A DNA stretch of 64,000 bases, taken from assembly GCA_028551475.1 (NCBI GenBank), contig CM052359.1:23809583-23873582 (forward strand), written 5' to 3'. Origin of the DNA: Casuarina equisetifolia (taxonomy: Eukaryota; Streptophyta; Magnoliopsida; Fagales; Casuarinaceae). Positions 46,593 through 59,574 of this stretch are shown here, in pieces. The notes under the pieces were generated by a model. That model ran no database searches. It saw only the letters and a list, made by a program, of their open reading frames with translations, and was not told the origin of the DNA. The position numbers and the translations under genes were made by a program. The stretch's first letter is position 1, and each line of letters starts with the position of its first letter.

Positions 46593-47560
46593 CAGTAACA
46601 GACTAAGAAACACAAAAACAATTTGATTAATTAAAACCTAGAACATAACGAATTTGTATTGCTAATGTATTTGTATATATTGGATTCCATCTACCATGTT
46701 GGTGGCTTGAATTAGTTTCATACCAGCTTTAGGTTTGGGCATGAGACTACAAAATGCCAGTAGCTGTGAAAATTGGCAAGCAAAAGCGGCATGAAATCCC
46801 TAATTAGACAGAGTGGACCATCCCCAAACCCATCGATTTCTACGAAACTTATCAGCTCTAATTCTGCTAAGGGAAACCCATTTCACTATTTCCACGAACA
46901 GACTGAAGGAATTCGTCGCTTAGCAATTCCTTAACACCACCACGAATATCCAACCACAAAACCAGAGACTTCAAACGTCATACCTGCGTCGTTCATTTTC
47001 CTTCTTTCTCCCAACGGCCAAACGGAACGGGCTCTACAGCTAGAACAAAACCGATAAGCTTGATGGGTACCTTGGGCGAGAGCGTTGTACCAAGGTAGGG
47101 AATAAGACGAACGATTGATTGCGACGAGCAGCACCGATACCTAGCCTTTGTCGTTTTCTTTGAGTCACTGCGCTTTGTCCCAAGGTCAGCCTGGCTTTAA
47201 GAGCTCCTCCGACTTGTAGAGAGTATCTACCTCGTACAGACTCATGCAACTCCCCCATTTGCGGTCACAATACTTAGGAAGAACTCCAGCGCAAAGTTCC
47301 ATTCTTTCTCTTTCTCTCCCAAGGATTATTGGGTGGATCAAAAATTTTAACGCATTAAGAAATCCCAGTAGAATGATACATGGATATATTTGTCCTTTTT
47401 ATATGTCAGGTGGAAAAGGGATCCATGTTTTCTAAGGTGACAATTAAATTATATTACCCAAAAATAATAAAATATAAAATTACAAAATTTAAGAGTAAAA
47501 AAGATATGACGTGGATCTTGCATGTACAAGCTCAATAGTGTACAAGATGGTAATTAAAAC
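46593..47560 (+). repeat. R repeat, copy R3B
   Basis: Full R copy matching R3A, without the 50 bp triplication. At its right end it continues, as in the intact locus, into GTGGATCTTGCATG and a T-rich segment directly before the ETO1 stop codon. Confidence 0.82.
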
Positions 47561-47613
47561 GTTTTCCTCTCCGTTCTTACAACTTTTTTTTTTTCTGTTC
47601 TCTTTTTCTCAAG

Positions 47614-48362
47614 TCATGGTTCAGGGCTGTTCACACGGCTGTGAAGCTCCAACATCTCTTGATGGTTTGGGTCAACAGAAAGAGCGGCTCGGCGGTCGCG
47701 CAGTGCGCCCGAGACATCGCCAATGTGCTCGTGGAATGCTGCCCGCAAATGCAGAAGGTGAACGTCTGCTTTGAATGCTATTGCTTTTGTTAATTCAGCT
47801 ATGGCTTACTTTTCCTTATGGCTGTCCTTTAGCACTGCGCCAACAAGAACCACACCATGGAGGAGTCAGTATGAGCTGAAGAACAAAGTTGCAAGAATTA
47901 TTGAGGATTTGAACAAGAAACACTCGTTGTTCCTCCGCAGTTCAGTAATGGTTCCATAATCTTGAACCAGACTAAATCAGTGGAAGACTTGCACTAAAGG
48001 ATACAACATTCCATGTAACTAAACCATCAGTAACTAATTGTGGTTGTGATGTCCGTCTCATCGCTTAGCTTCAGTTGTTTGGGATCTTTAAAACTTGCAG
48101 AAATTTTTTGCACCGTAGAATCCATGCACATACGGGAATCAATGTGGAAAAATATAACCTGCTGCTCGGTAATTGTGGGGGCAGACCCGGAGCGGATCTA
48201 AGTGGGTAACCATCTCCAGTTCGTTCACGATCACGACACTGAGACCTCTTCTCAAAGGCAGAAGCATTGTTTCGGGCCTTCCCAATAAGTTTGGTCATTT
48301 CATAGTATGCAGCAGCCTTATCATTTCTAAGATGAAGAACCCAAGCAAGGCCGTGGCCTCGG
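47614..48362 (-). pseudogene. ETO1/EOL pseudogene, last two exons
   Basis: The last exon, 47834-47614, matches the intact ETO1 last exon (60189-59969, same length of 221 bases) from the stop codon after NSPEP back to the acceptor. The penultimate exon survives as 48362-48159, matching 60553-60755. About 14 bases present at 60614-60628 in the intact gene are missing near 48234, shifting the frame, and the exon is cut at 48362 within the segment for HQGLARV. Beyond that point the sequence is the satellite array. All upstream exons are absent. Confidence 0.88.
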
Positions 48363-51300
48363 GTTGGTTTACAAATCTAATTAAAACAGAAACCTCTAAG
48401 TTGTGATTTATTCAAAATTATAATAAAAGTAATCTTTTTCACATAGATATTATTATAACCATCTTTATTTCAACCCATTATTCCCTCGTACTAAAATTCA
48501 TCATTCCCTCATTTGAACTTCAATTGAAATTCTAGTTAAATAAACTTGAAAACCCTATAGGAGCCTAGTTGTTTGGCCAATTATGGCATTGCAATCAATC
48601 AAATCCTAGAGGTTGCCAAGAGCCTCCTTAATGAGCATCAATAATTAAAAAGTAAAAGGACATAAGATCCCCGTTTGTGTATCAACTTTACAACCAAGCA
48701 TGGGCATGTGTAAATTACCATGTAATAGCTAGGAGTGGTGGGGTTATATAGGTAGAGTGCTTTTAGCTCTAGAGGTAACTTTTGTAAAAGCAAACTCATA
48801 TTAGGTTTCTTCTCACCTATGAAAATGTTAGTAAAAACCTTTCCTCCTTCAATCCTCTTTTCCTTTTCCTTTATCCTATAATAGGTCACCAAGATCATTA
48901 TCAATCTTGGCTATACAATATTCAACCTTTAACCAAATTAGTGAAATGATCCCTTAATTTTGCATGTAACATAAAAAGTGACACACTTGTTCAAAATTCT
49001 AATAATTTCCTCTTTTAGTACTTTTTGGTTTACAAATCTAATTAAACCTGAAATATTTAAGTTGTGATTTGTTCAAAATTTTAACAAAACTCATCTTTTT
49101 CACATAGATATTATTATAATCACCCTAATTTCAAACCCATCATTCCTTCATACTAAAACCTATCATTCCATCATTTGATCTTCATTCAAAATTCTAGCTA
49201 AATGAACTTCAAAACCTTGTAGGAGCTCAATTGTTTGGTCAATTATGACATTATATTCTTATTAGCCAAGTCCTAGAGGTTGCTAAGAGCCTTCTTAATA
49301 AGCATTAATAATTAAAAAGTAAAAAGGCATGAGATTTCCTATTTGTGTATCAGCTTTACAACCAAGAATGGGGTGTGTAAATTACCATGTAGTAGCTAGG
49401 AGTAGTGGGGGTTATATAACTAGAGTACTTTTAGCCCTAAGGGAAAACTTTTGTAAAAACAAACTTGTATGAGGTTTCTTTTCTCACAAGAAAACATTAA
49501 TAAAAACCTTTCCTTTCCTCCCTCAATCCTATTTTCTTCCTCCTTTATCCCATAATAGGTCACCAAAATCATTATCAATCTTGGCTATACGATATTCAAC
49601 TTTTTACCAAACTAGTGAAATAATCCTTTGATTTTGCATGTAACATAAATCATGACACATTTGTTCAAAATTCTAATAAGTTCATCTTTTAGTAAAATCT
49701 TGTGTACTCCTTGGTTCACAAATCTAATTAAAACTAAAATCTCTAAGTTGTGATTTGTTCAAAATTTTAACAAAACTTATCTTTTTCATATAGATATTAT
49801 TATAACTACCTTTATTGCAAACCCATCATTCCCTCTTACTAAAACCTATCATACCCTTATATGAACTTCATTCAAAATTCTAGCTAAATGAACTTGAAAA
49901 CCTTAAAAGAGCTAAGTTGTTGGCTAGTTATGGCACTGCACTCTTGATCAACCAAGTCCTAAAGGTTGCCAAAAGTCTCCCTAATAAGCATCAGTAATTA
50001 AAAAGTAAAGGGGCATAAGATTTCTCATTTGTGTATCAGCTTTACAACTTAACATGGGGCATATAAATTACCATGTAGTAGTTAGGAATGGCAAGGGTTA
50101 TATAAGTAGAGTGCTTTTAGCCTTAGGGGCAAACTTTTGTAAAAGCAAACTTGTATTAGGTTTCTTTTCTCCTAAGAAAACATTAGTAAAAACCTTTCCT
50201 CTTTTGATCCTCTTTTCTTCCTCCTTTATCCCATAATAGGTCACCAATATCATTACTAATCATGGTTATACAATATTCAACATTTTACCAAACTAGTGAA
50301 ATGATCCCTTGATTTTACGTGTAACATAAATCATGACACATTTGTTAAAAATTCTAATAGGTTTTCTTTTAATAAAACCTTGCACACTTCTTGGTTCAAG
50401 AATCTAATTAAAACTAAAACCTTTAAGTTATGATTTGCTCAAAATTTTAACAAAACTCATCTTTTTCACATAAATATTATTATAACCACCTTCATTTCAA
50501 AACTGTCATTCCTTCCTTTGAACTTCCTTAAAAATTTTAGAGAAATGAACTTGAAAACCCTGTAGGATCTTATTTGTTTGGCCAATTATGGTGTTGTCTT
50601 CTTAATCAACCAAGTCCTAGAGGTTTCAAGAGCATCCTTGATGAGCATTAATAATTAAAAAGTAAAGGGGCATAAGTTCTTATTTGTGCATCAGCTTTAC
50701 AATCTAGTTTGGGGGCGTGTAAAATACCATGTAGTAGTTAGAAGTGGTAGGAGTTATATAAATAGAGTGCTTTTAGCTCTAGGGGCAACATTTTTAAAAG
50801 AAAACTTGTATGAGGTTTCCTTTCTCCCAAGAAAATGATAGTAGAACCCTTTCCTCCTTCAATCCTCTTCTCTTCCTCCTTTATCCCATAATAGGTCCTC
50901 AAGATCATTATCAATCTTGGCTATACAATATTCAACATTTAACCAAACTAGTGAAATGATCCCTTGGTTTTGAAAGTAACATAAATCATAACACATTTGT
51001 TCAAAATTCTAACATGTACCTCTTTTAGTAAAACCATGTGTACTCCTTGGTTTTCAAATTTAATTAAAATTAAAACCTCTAACTTGTGATTTGTTCAAAT
51101 TTGAAGAAAACTCATCTTTTTTACATAGATATTATTATAACCACCCTCATTCCAAACTTGGCTAGGAGCTCAACTGTTTGACTAATTATGGTATTGCCTT
51201 CTAGATCAACCAAGTTTTAGAGGTTGCCAAGAGCCTCCTTAACGAGCATCAATAATTAAAAAGTAAAGGGGCATAAGATCTCCCATTTGTGTATTATTAA

Positions 51301-51578
51301 ATTTTTGAACAAATCACAACAAACCTTTAAGTTGTGATTTGTTCAAAATTTTAACAAAATTTATCTTTTTCATATAAATATTATTATAATCACCCTCATT
51401 TCAAAACTATAATTCCATCCTTTGAACTTCCTTAAAAATTCTAGAGAAATGAACTTGAACACCCTGTAGGATCTTATTTGTTTGGCCAATTATGGCGTTG
51501 CTTTCTTGATCAACCAAGTCCTAAAGGTTGCTAAGATCCTCCTTGATGAGCATCAATAATTAAAAAGTAAAGGGGCAT

Positions 51579-53423
51579 AAGATTGTTAGAAATATTGCTA
51601 TTTCACTATTGTTTTGATGATGAAAAGGAAAAAGAAAATATTTCATGAAAGGATATTTTAGTGTTAATTATCTTTCATGATTTATGTGTTTTTAAATTAT
51701 AATAATCATATTATTTAATACATTTGTGAAAGTAATATTAGGAAGAATAAATGATTTAATATTTGATGTCATTATTTGTTTTACAAGTAAATTAACTTGT
51801 GAATTTTATTGTATGAAAATGTTCAAGTAAAGACCAAAAAGAATTAGCTTTAATCAAGTTTAATGGATCAAACTGTTTATTGCATAACCCAATGCAAATG
51901 GAACAAGGCCATCCGTTAAGCAGTCCAGCCCATATGAAGCACAACCTGTGTGAGCACGAACCAAGCCCTGTACGCGTGACCCATTGAAGCCTGCTTGCAT
52001 CTAAATTACCCAGAAGCTTTTCCTGACCCGCGCACGACCCGAAAAGCTTACGCGACCCACAAACTTGATTAAGCACCCATGCGCCTAAACACAGCTCGAC
52101 TCATGACCCAACTTGACGTCACCACTTTGTCAGTAAAATTGGTTGCAAGAAACTTCTCCGATCAAGCTGCAAAAGGGTTCGTTGGAAAGCTAATGAAGAG
52201 AGGAACAATTTTGTGAAAGAAAATTGAAGACCCACTACTCATAGAAGATCAAATTGAAGAGATTAAAGGTGTTCTTCATGTTCTTGACCTAACTGCTCAA
52301 AAGAAGAATTGAAAGCAGATTAAATAGGGTATGAAGTTAAAATCATGGGGATTATGTAGTGAAGAAGATGCTCCATTAATTTATGAAGCACCCACAAAAG
52401 ACTTTTTCAAGATTGAAGAAGAATTGAGGAAGAATCTTGATGAGATCCAAGAACCCGACCCATGACCCAAATAAGCTTCATAAGATCTGATTTAAAGAAG
52501 CAACTAAACGATGCATTTTGATAACACGTTTTAACCAGAACAAAGAAGCTACTTACTCAGAAGACTTTGCCTCTCCAACGGCTCGAAAATCAGGCTTAAT
52601 CTCTCCATAACGGGAAGAAATTCTGAGCAAGTCAGAATGGATATATTTGGAGATTAAAAGGTGAGTTCTACATATCTATCTTGCTATGAAAAACGAAAAG
52701 AGGTGGTTATGAAGTTGCTGATATCTTAAGAAATGAAAATCCACTTTGAGAAGAAAAAAACCAATCTCAAGCTTGAGCTAAATAGAAATCTTGCTAAAGT
52801 TCTTTCATTCTATTACTCTGACAGATTACTTAAGATTTCTAGTTGTATATATGCTGATTAGATTCTAAATATTATTATGCACATATACTTGTTTGTAAAT
52901 CCGAAACCCTAACTCTATTATCATTTGAGGGTTTCATGATTAGGGCTTGATTAGGTATTTAATTGTCTTTAGAAAGCCTTTAACTTAGCAATCTCCCATA
53001 TACATATCATATCTTAAGGGAATTGCCTAAGTTTATAAAAGGTTTGATAAACCTTAACTTGTTGATGTGTGTTGAGGCACACATTATATTGTAATCCTTG
53101 GAGAAATGATTGTATAACTCCTTGAGAAGGAGTTGGAAAGTGTAGGGAAACATTTTCTCCTAACTTTGTAGTAAAATGGACTTCAACCGTTTGTGTTGAA
53201 GGAAAAGGGTGGACGTAGGGCTCAAGGATTGAGTGTCGAACCACCGTGTAAACTTATGTATCATATCTCTTGTGCTTTGATTCATCATTGTTTTATAAGA
53301 CCTTGTTTGACAACAACTTGGAAGAATTTAAAGCATATTAAAAAAAGGGGACAAAGATTTTGATCTAGACTTAAAACCAATTCAACCTCTCTTTCTTGGT
53401 AAGCCATAAAACCCAACAAAGAT
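51579..53423 (+). mobile_element. Solo LTR of 1835 bp in the satellite
   Basis: The insert 51584-53418 starts TGTTAGAAATATTGC and ends ACCCAACA, with TG..CA ends, and is flanked by AAGAT at 51579-51583 and 53419-53423. The satellite unit is continuous across it. No RT, integrase, primer site or polypurine tract is inside. The distal part has LTR-end features such as GTCGAACCACCGTGTAAAC (53237-53255). I read it as a solo LTR left by LTR-LTR recombination. Confidence 0.85.
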
Positions 53424-53964
53424 TTCCCATTTGTGTATCAGCTTTACAATCTAATTTGGGGGCGTGTAAAATACCACGTAATAGTTAGAAGTGGTAGGGG
53501 TTATATAAATAGAGTGCTTTTAGTTCTAGGGGACCACATTTTTAAAACCAAACTTGTATGCGGTTTCCTTTCTCCTAAGAAAACATTAGTAAAAACCTTT
53601 CCTCCTTCAATCCTCTTTTCTTCCTCCATTATCCCATAATAGGTCACCAAGATCATTATCAATCTTGGCTATACAATATTTAACCTTTAACCAAACTAGT
53701 GAAATAATCACTTGATTTTGCATGTAACATTAATCATGACACATTTTTTAAAAATTCTAACATGTTTCCCTTTTAGTAAAAGCTTATGTATTCCTTGGTT
53801 TTCAAATTTAATTAAAACTGAAACCTCTAACTTGTAATTTTTTCAAATTTGAACGAAACTCATCTTTTTCATTTAAATATTATTTTAACCACTTTCATTT
53901 CAAACTTGGCTAGGAGGTTAGTTGTTTAGCCAATTATGGCATTACACTTTTGATCAACCAAGTT

Positions 53965-55575
53965 CTAAATGTAATGTTTTATGGCTAACCAAGAAATGGG
54001 GTTGAATTGGTTTCTTAGATTTTAGCTTTATTTTTTTTGTTCTTCTAGATTTTATGCAAAAATGTCATTCAACACAATTATATCAAAGTATATAATCAAA
54101 GAAATAATACAAGATAAGCAAACTCAAAGGTTTACACGGTAGTTTAGCATTTTTTACCTACTTCCACCCATTTCTCCTTTAACTTAAACCAAGTTAAAGT
54201 TTACTTTACTTCAAGTTAGGAGAAATCCTTTCCTACACTTCACAACTCCTCAACAAGGAGTTATTTGATTCAGGATTACAATGTTTAGGTTGAGCCAACC
54301 TTAATACATCAAGCTAATCCTCAAAAGGCTAATTAAAGATGTATGAACTCAATTCAAGTTCTAATCACGAAACCCCCAATTTTCACAAAGTTAAGGTTTT
54401 GGATTTATAGAGAAGTTTATGTGCATATAATAATTAAAGCTCAATTAGCACATAAATTACTGAATCTAACAGTTAATATTCTTAAGAATATTAGTTTGAA
54501 GGAATATCACTGAAGATACATAGTTGCTTTGAAGATTGATAATGAATATTGTCTAGTATAAGATCTTTGCAAGGCTTGAATATAAATTTGATTTCTCAAC
54601 ACAATCTTATCAAAACTGCACCAAAGAACTTTCTTTCTCCTCCTTTTATATCAGATATCAAGTAAATAAGCTTTCTAGTGTTTCATTCGAACTTGAGTTG
54701 CTCGTTAGAATTAAGCCGTTGAGACTTGATAAATGTTACATCAATCAACAGTGCAAATAGCAATTAAGGTTCTTCAAAATGGCTTTAATATTCCTATCAC
54801 CTCATATTTTTTCCTGTTGAAGAATTGGTGATAGAGAGAAGCGAAAGAGAGCAACTTGACGAAGAGGCTACGGCTTCAATCGATTAGTTGCTCAATTAAA
54901 AGCAGCGTCCTTCTTGAGTTAAATGAAATGATCGTGTTTCATTTAAACGGTAATGCTTCACAACCTCAAACTTGGGCAAGACTTGTGGGCCAGTGGATCA
55001 ACTCGAGCTTAGTCCATTTAGATAACTTCAGTTCGATCTAGTGAGACAACTTAAGCTTAGTCTAGTAGAGAATAAGCTCGATCCATCATAGTTGTTTAAG
55101 CTCAATCCAACAAAGTTTTTTAAGCTTGGTCTAGCAAGGCACTTTGTAGCTCGGTCCAACAAGGCACTCTATAGCTCAATCCAGCAAAACACTCAATCTA
55201 GCATATAACTCCATTCGATTATGCATTAAGCTTGATCACATAAAACCTTGTATTATGAATTTTCCTTTCATAATATATTCTTTGGCCTTTTATGTACCTA
55301 CAAGCACATTAAGTAAAGTATCATTTTTCTTAATATAATCGCTTATATTTTTACTCATTAAATCACATGAAAATATTTATCTAAACTTTATATATGATCT
55401 TTGATAATGGAATGTAGGAAACCGGCTACCTTATAATATCATTAGTTGATATTATAATTTGCACATATTTTACTTCCTTTAGTATTCAATGTATGCACAT
55501 AAAGATATTATCATACATTCATAAATAAAATTTTTCTTAATAGAACACATCAACACATGATTTTCAACACTAAAG
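53965..55575 (-). mobile_element. Related solo LTR of 1601 bp, opposite orientation
   Basis: The insert 53970-55570 is flanked by CTAAA at 53965-53969 and 55571-55575. Reverse-complemented, it starts TGTTGAAAATCATG and ends GGTTAGCCATAAAACATTACA-like sequence, which matches the end of the 51584-53418 element (GGTAAGCCATAAAACCCAACA). The pair share the segment with GGTTGAATTGG near the end and a fold of accessory motifs. No coding domain is present. Confidence 0.83.
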
Positions 55576-58490
55576 GTTACCAAGAGCCTCCTTAATAAGC
55601 ATTAATAATTAAAAAGTAAAAGGCATAAGATCTCTCATTTGTATATCAACTTTACAACCTAGGGGACATGTAAATTACCATTTAGTAGCTAAGAGTGGTA
55701 AGGGTTGTATAAGTAAAGTGCTTTTAGCCCTAAAAGGCAACTTTTTTAAAAGCAAACTTGTATTAGGTTTCCTTTCTCCTAAGAAAACGTTAGTAAAAAC
55801 CTTTCCTCCTTCAATCCTTTCTTCTTCCTTTTTTATCCCATAATAGGTCGCCAAGATCATTATCAGTCTTGGCTATATAATATTCAACCTTTAACCAAAC
55901 TAGTGAAATAATTCCTTGATTTTGTAGGTAACATAAATCATGACACATTTGATCAAAATCCTAACATATTCCTCTTTTAGTAAAACCTTACATACTCCTT
56001 CATTCACAAATCTAATTAAAACTGAAACCTTTAATTTGTAAATTTTTCAAATTTGAACAAAACTCATATTTTCACATAAATATTTATTATAACCGCTCTC
56101 ATTTCAAACTTGGCTAGGAGTTGTTTGGCTAATTATGGTATTGCACTCTCAATCAACCAAGTCCTAAAGGTTGCCAAAAGCCTCCTTGATGAACATAAAT
56201 AATTAAAAAGTAAAGGGACATAAGATCTCCCGTTTGTGTATTAGCTTTACAATCTAGCTTGGAGGCATGTAAAACACCATGTAGAGTTAGAAGTGGTGGG
56301 GGTTATATAACTAGGGTGCTTTTAGCTCTAGGGGGCAACATTTTTAAAACCAAACTTGTATGAGGTTTCCTTTCTCCCAAGAAAATGTTAGTAAAAACCT
56401 TTTCTCTTTTAATCCTCTTTTCTTCCTCCTTTATCCTATAATAGGTCACCAAGATCATTATCAATCTTGGCTATAAGATATTCAACCTTTAACCAAACTA
56501 GTGAAATGATCTCTTAATTTTGCATGTAACATAAATCATGACACATTTGGTCAAAATTCTAACATGTTCCACTTTTAGTAAAACTGTGCATACTCCTTCG
56601 TTCACTAATCTAATTAAACTAAAACCTCTAACTTGTGATTTTTTCAAATTTGAACAAAACTCATCTTTTTACATAGATATTATTATAACTACCTTCATTT
56701 CAAACTTGGCTAAGAGCTTAGTTATTTGGCCAATTATGGCATTGTAATCTTGATCAACCAAGTCCTAAAGGTTATTAAGAACCTTCTTAATAAGCATTAA
56801 TAATTAAAATGTAAAGGGTATAAGATCTCTCATTTCTGTATCAACTTTACAACCTATAGGACAGGTAAATTACCATGTAGTAGCTAGGAGTGGTAAGGGT
56901 TATATAAGCAAAGTGCTTTTAGCTCTACGAGGCAACGTTTTTAAAAGGAAACTTGTATGAGGTTTCTTTTTTCCCAAGAAAACATTAGTAAAAACCTTTC
57001 TTCCTTCAATCCTCTTTTCTTCCTCCTCTATCCCATAATAGGTCCCCAAGATCATTATCAATCTTGGCTATAGAATATTCAACCTTTAACAAAACTAGTG
57101 AAATGATCCCTTGATTTTGCATGTAACATAAATCATGACACATTTGTTCAAGATTCTAACATGTTCCTTTTTTAGTAAAACCTTGTGTACTCCTTGGTTT
57201 TCAAATTTAATTAAAACTGAAACCTTTAACTTGTGATTTGTTCAAATTTAAACAAAACTCATCCTTTTCACATAGGTATTATTATAACCACCTTCATTTT
57301 AAACTTGGCTAGGAACTCAACTGTTTGGCCAATTATGGCATTGCACTCTTGATCAACCAAAAGTTTGTTAAGAGCCTCCTTAATAAGCATTAATAATTAA
57401 AAAGTAAAGGGCATAAGATCTCTTGTTTGTGTATTAACTTTACAACTTATGGGGCATGTAAATTACCATGTAGTAGCTAAGAATGGCAAGCATTGTACAA
57501 GTAGAGTGCTTTTAGCCCTAAGGGCAACTTTTTAAAATCAAACTTGTGTAAGGTTTCCTTTCTCCTAGGAAAACATTAGTAAAAACCTTTCCTCCTTTAA
57601 TCCTTTCTTCTTCCTCTTTTATCCCATAATAGGTCACCAAGATCATTATCAATCTTGGTTATATAATATTCAACCCTTAATCGAATTAGTGAAATGATCC
57701 CTTGATTTTGTGTGTAACATAAATCATAACACATTTGTTCAAAATTCTAACATGTTCCTCTTTTAGTAAAACCTTAAGTATTCCTTAGTTTTCAAATTTA
57801 ATTAAAACTGAAACCTCTAATTTGTGATTTTTTCAAATTTGAACAAAACTCATCTTTTTCACATAGATATTATTATAACCATGCTCATTTCAAACTTGGC
57901 TAGGAGCTCAATTGTTTGGATAATTATGGCGTTGCACTCTTGATCAACCAAGTCCTAAAGGTTGCCAAGAGTATGCTTAATAAGCATTAATAATTAACAA
58001 GTAAAGGGCATAAGATCTCTCGTTTGTGTATTAACTTTACAACCTATGGGGCATGTAAATTACCATGTAGTAGCTAGGATTGGTAAGGGTTACATAAGTA
58101 GAGTGCTTTTAGCCCTAAGGGGCAACTTTTTTAAAAGCAAACTTGTATCATGTTTCCTTTCTCCTAGAAAAATGTTAGTAAAATCCTTTCCTCCTTCAAT
58201 CCTTTCTTCTTCCTTTTTTGTCTCATAATAGGTCGCTAAGATCATTATCAATCTTGGCTATACAATATTCATACTTTAATCAAACTAGTGAAATGATCCC
58301 TTAATTTTGCGTGTAACATAAATCATGACACATTTGTTCAAAATTTTAATAGGTTCCTTTTGTAATAAAACCTTTCGTATTGCTTAATTCACAAATCTAA
58401 TTAAAACTAAAACCTCTAAGTTGTGGTTTTTTCAAAATTTGAACAAAACTCATCTTTTTCACTTAGATGATGTTAGAGCAACCCTCATTT

Positions 58491-59574
58491 GAATCACATG
58501 TTTCCCTTATACTAAAACTTGACTTTTCTTATTTGAAATTCTAACCAAATCGTAGAGAAGCTTGACTACTCAACCAACTATGACATAACCAAATGTTTGT
58601 GTAAACATGAACGTGAGGAGGAATGTTAAAGGTTGGTATTGTCTTTATATTGGAAGCATGAGAATAAGCCTTTGAGTTTATAAGTGATAAGATTTTCTTA
58701 CCTAATGTCTTAAGATTTTGTGATTGACTTTTACATTTTAATATGAAGAGCTTCAACTAAATTTCTTGTTTAATCTGATTTGGTGTTTTCTCCAATACTT
58801 GCACTTATATTTTAATGCTTACCTCTTGTTTAATGCTGTAAAGTCTTACGTTTAAAGTGATACAAGATGGCATCAATGTCATGGTAGTTAATTATGGTGC
58901 CCTAGGGGCATGCTCACATCCTCGACGACTACAATTTGAAAGTTACAATTGATCTTTGTGCTTGCTAGTCTTGTTAACTAGAGAAGGAAAATAATAAGTC
59001 CCTACTTATTTGAATAAATTAGTGTTAAGTAATTTTTTATTTTCATGTAACCCTCATTAAGGAATTTACCTAGGATTTTGTCCTAATTACCAACATAGTT
59101 ATTTATAAAAAATTTATGATAAAAAATTTTGAGATATTTTTTGAAAACTATTGCTGTTGTGGAGTTTGACTGCTACCCTTTTCGTTGTTTGGATTGCCTT
59201 AAAATTGTAAAATCATTAATACCTGACTTTATAATGACGAGTATAAACAACTTCTGATTGAAAAGGGGATGCTGGTGTCTATCTTCTGCTGAGGAACGGG
59301 GTCGTACAAGCAGAGGACGGTTTTGCTGTGGGCTGGCTGATGAGGGATATTAAATGAGGACCTTTTTCACCTTTGTGGTGTTTGCTGTGCTGTGTTTACC
59401 AAGAAGAGAGGAATTCTAAATGAGGATCGGTGGGCATGAAATATATTATGTTTTAGAAAAATATTAGCTGCTCTACGAAAAGGAAGGGGGTTCTTTAGCC
59501 GGCTGAAAATGTTTTTCAATTGAGCAAGTTCTTCAGGTGGAACATACAGTAGAAAGGACCTAACCATACAAGTT
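58491..59574. other. Unassigned region between satellite and R4
   Basis: No recognised gene or repeat. A 66-codon open frame on the minus strand (59567-59367, containing VPPEELAQLKNIFSRL) is the only stretch that looks protein-like. I do not recognise it and it has no partner exon, so it is not called as a gene. Confidence 0.4.

Larger units (their letters stand above)
28317..47490 (+). repeat. Segmental duplication, unit B
   Basis: This is the second copy of the block described at 345-20557, same orientation. The left edge is internal to the mobile element upstream of ARIA. The right edge is where R continues into an ETO1 pseudogene instead of the SULTR fragment. Differences from unit A are absent up to about 31821, sparse through the RIP pseudogene, and more frequent in the Copia element and beyond, including indels. 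Confidence 0.92.
48363..58490 (+). repeat. Tandem satellite array, about ten units of 0.59-0.68 kb
   Basis: The landmark TAATTAAAAAGTAAA or a close variant recurs near 48643, 49308, 49992, 50648, 51250, 51555, 55600, 56200, 56795, 57387 and 57985. After the two LTR insertions are removed the spacing is 656-684 bases for the first units, about 600 for the later ones and about 305 for one truncated unit. Other fixed landmarks per unit are GGTTATATAAGTAGAGTGC, CATAATAGGTCACCAAG and AGTGAAATGATCCCTTGA. Units are direct repeats and clearly diverged from each other. I find no transposon protein or known gene in the unit. Confidence 0.9.

Noticed and set aside
48638-48904. 88-codon minus-strand frame in the satellite, similar to one at 55675-55860
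   Set aside because: Similarity follows from the tandem DNA repeat; most units are interrupted in this frame.
48363-58490. CRISPR-like or centromeric array
   Set aside because: Units are about 600 bp, without short direct repeats and spacers, and the array is in gene-containing DNA, so neither label fits.
59367-59567. 66-codon minus-strand frame containing VPPEELAQLKNIFSRL
   Set aside because: No family recognised and no neighbouring exon; insufficient to call a gene.
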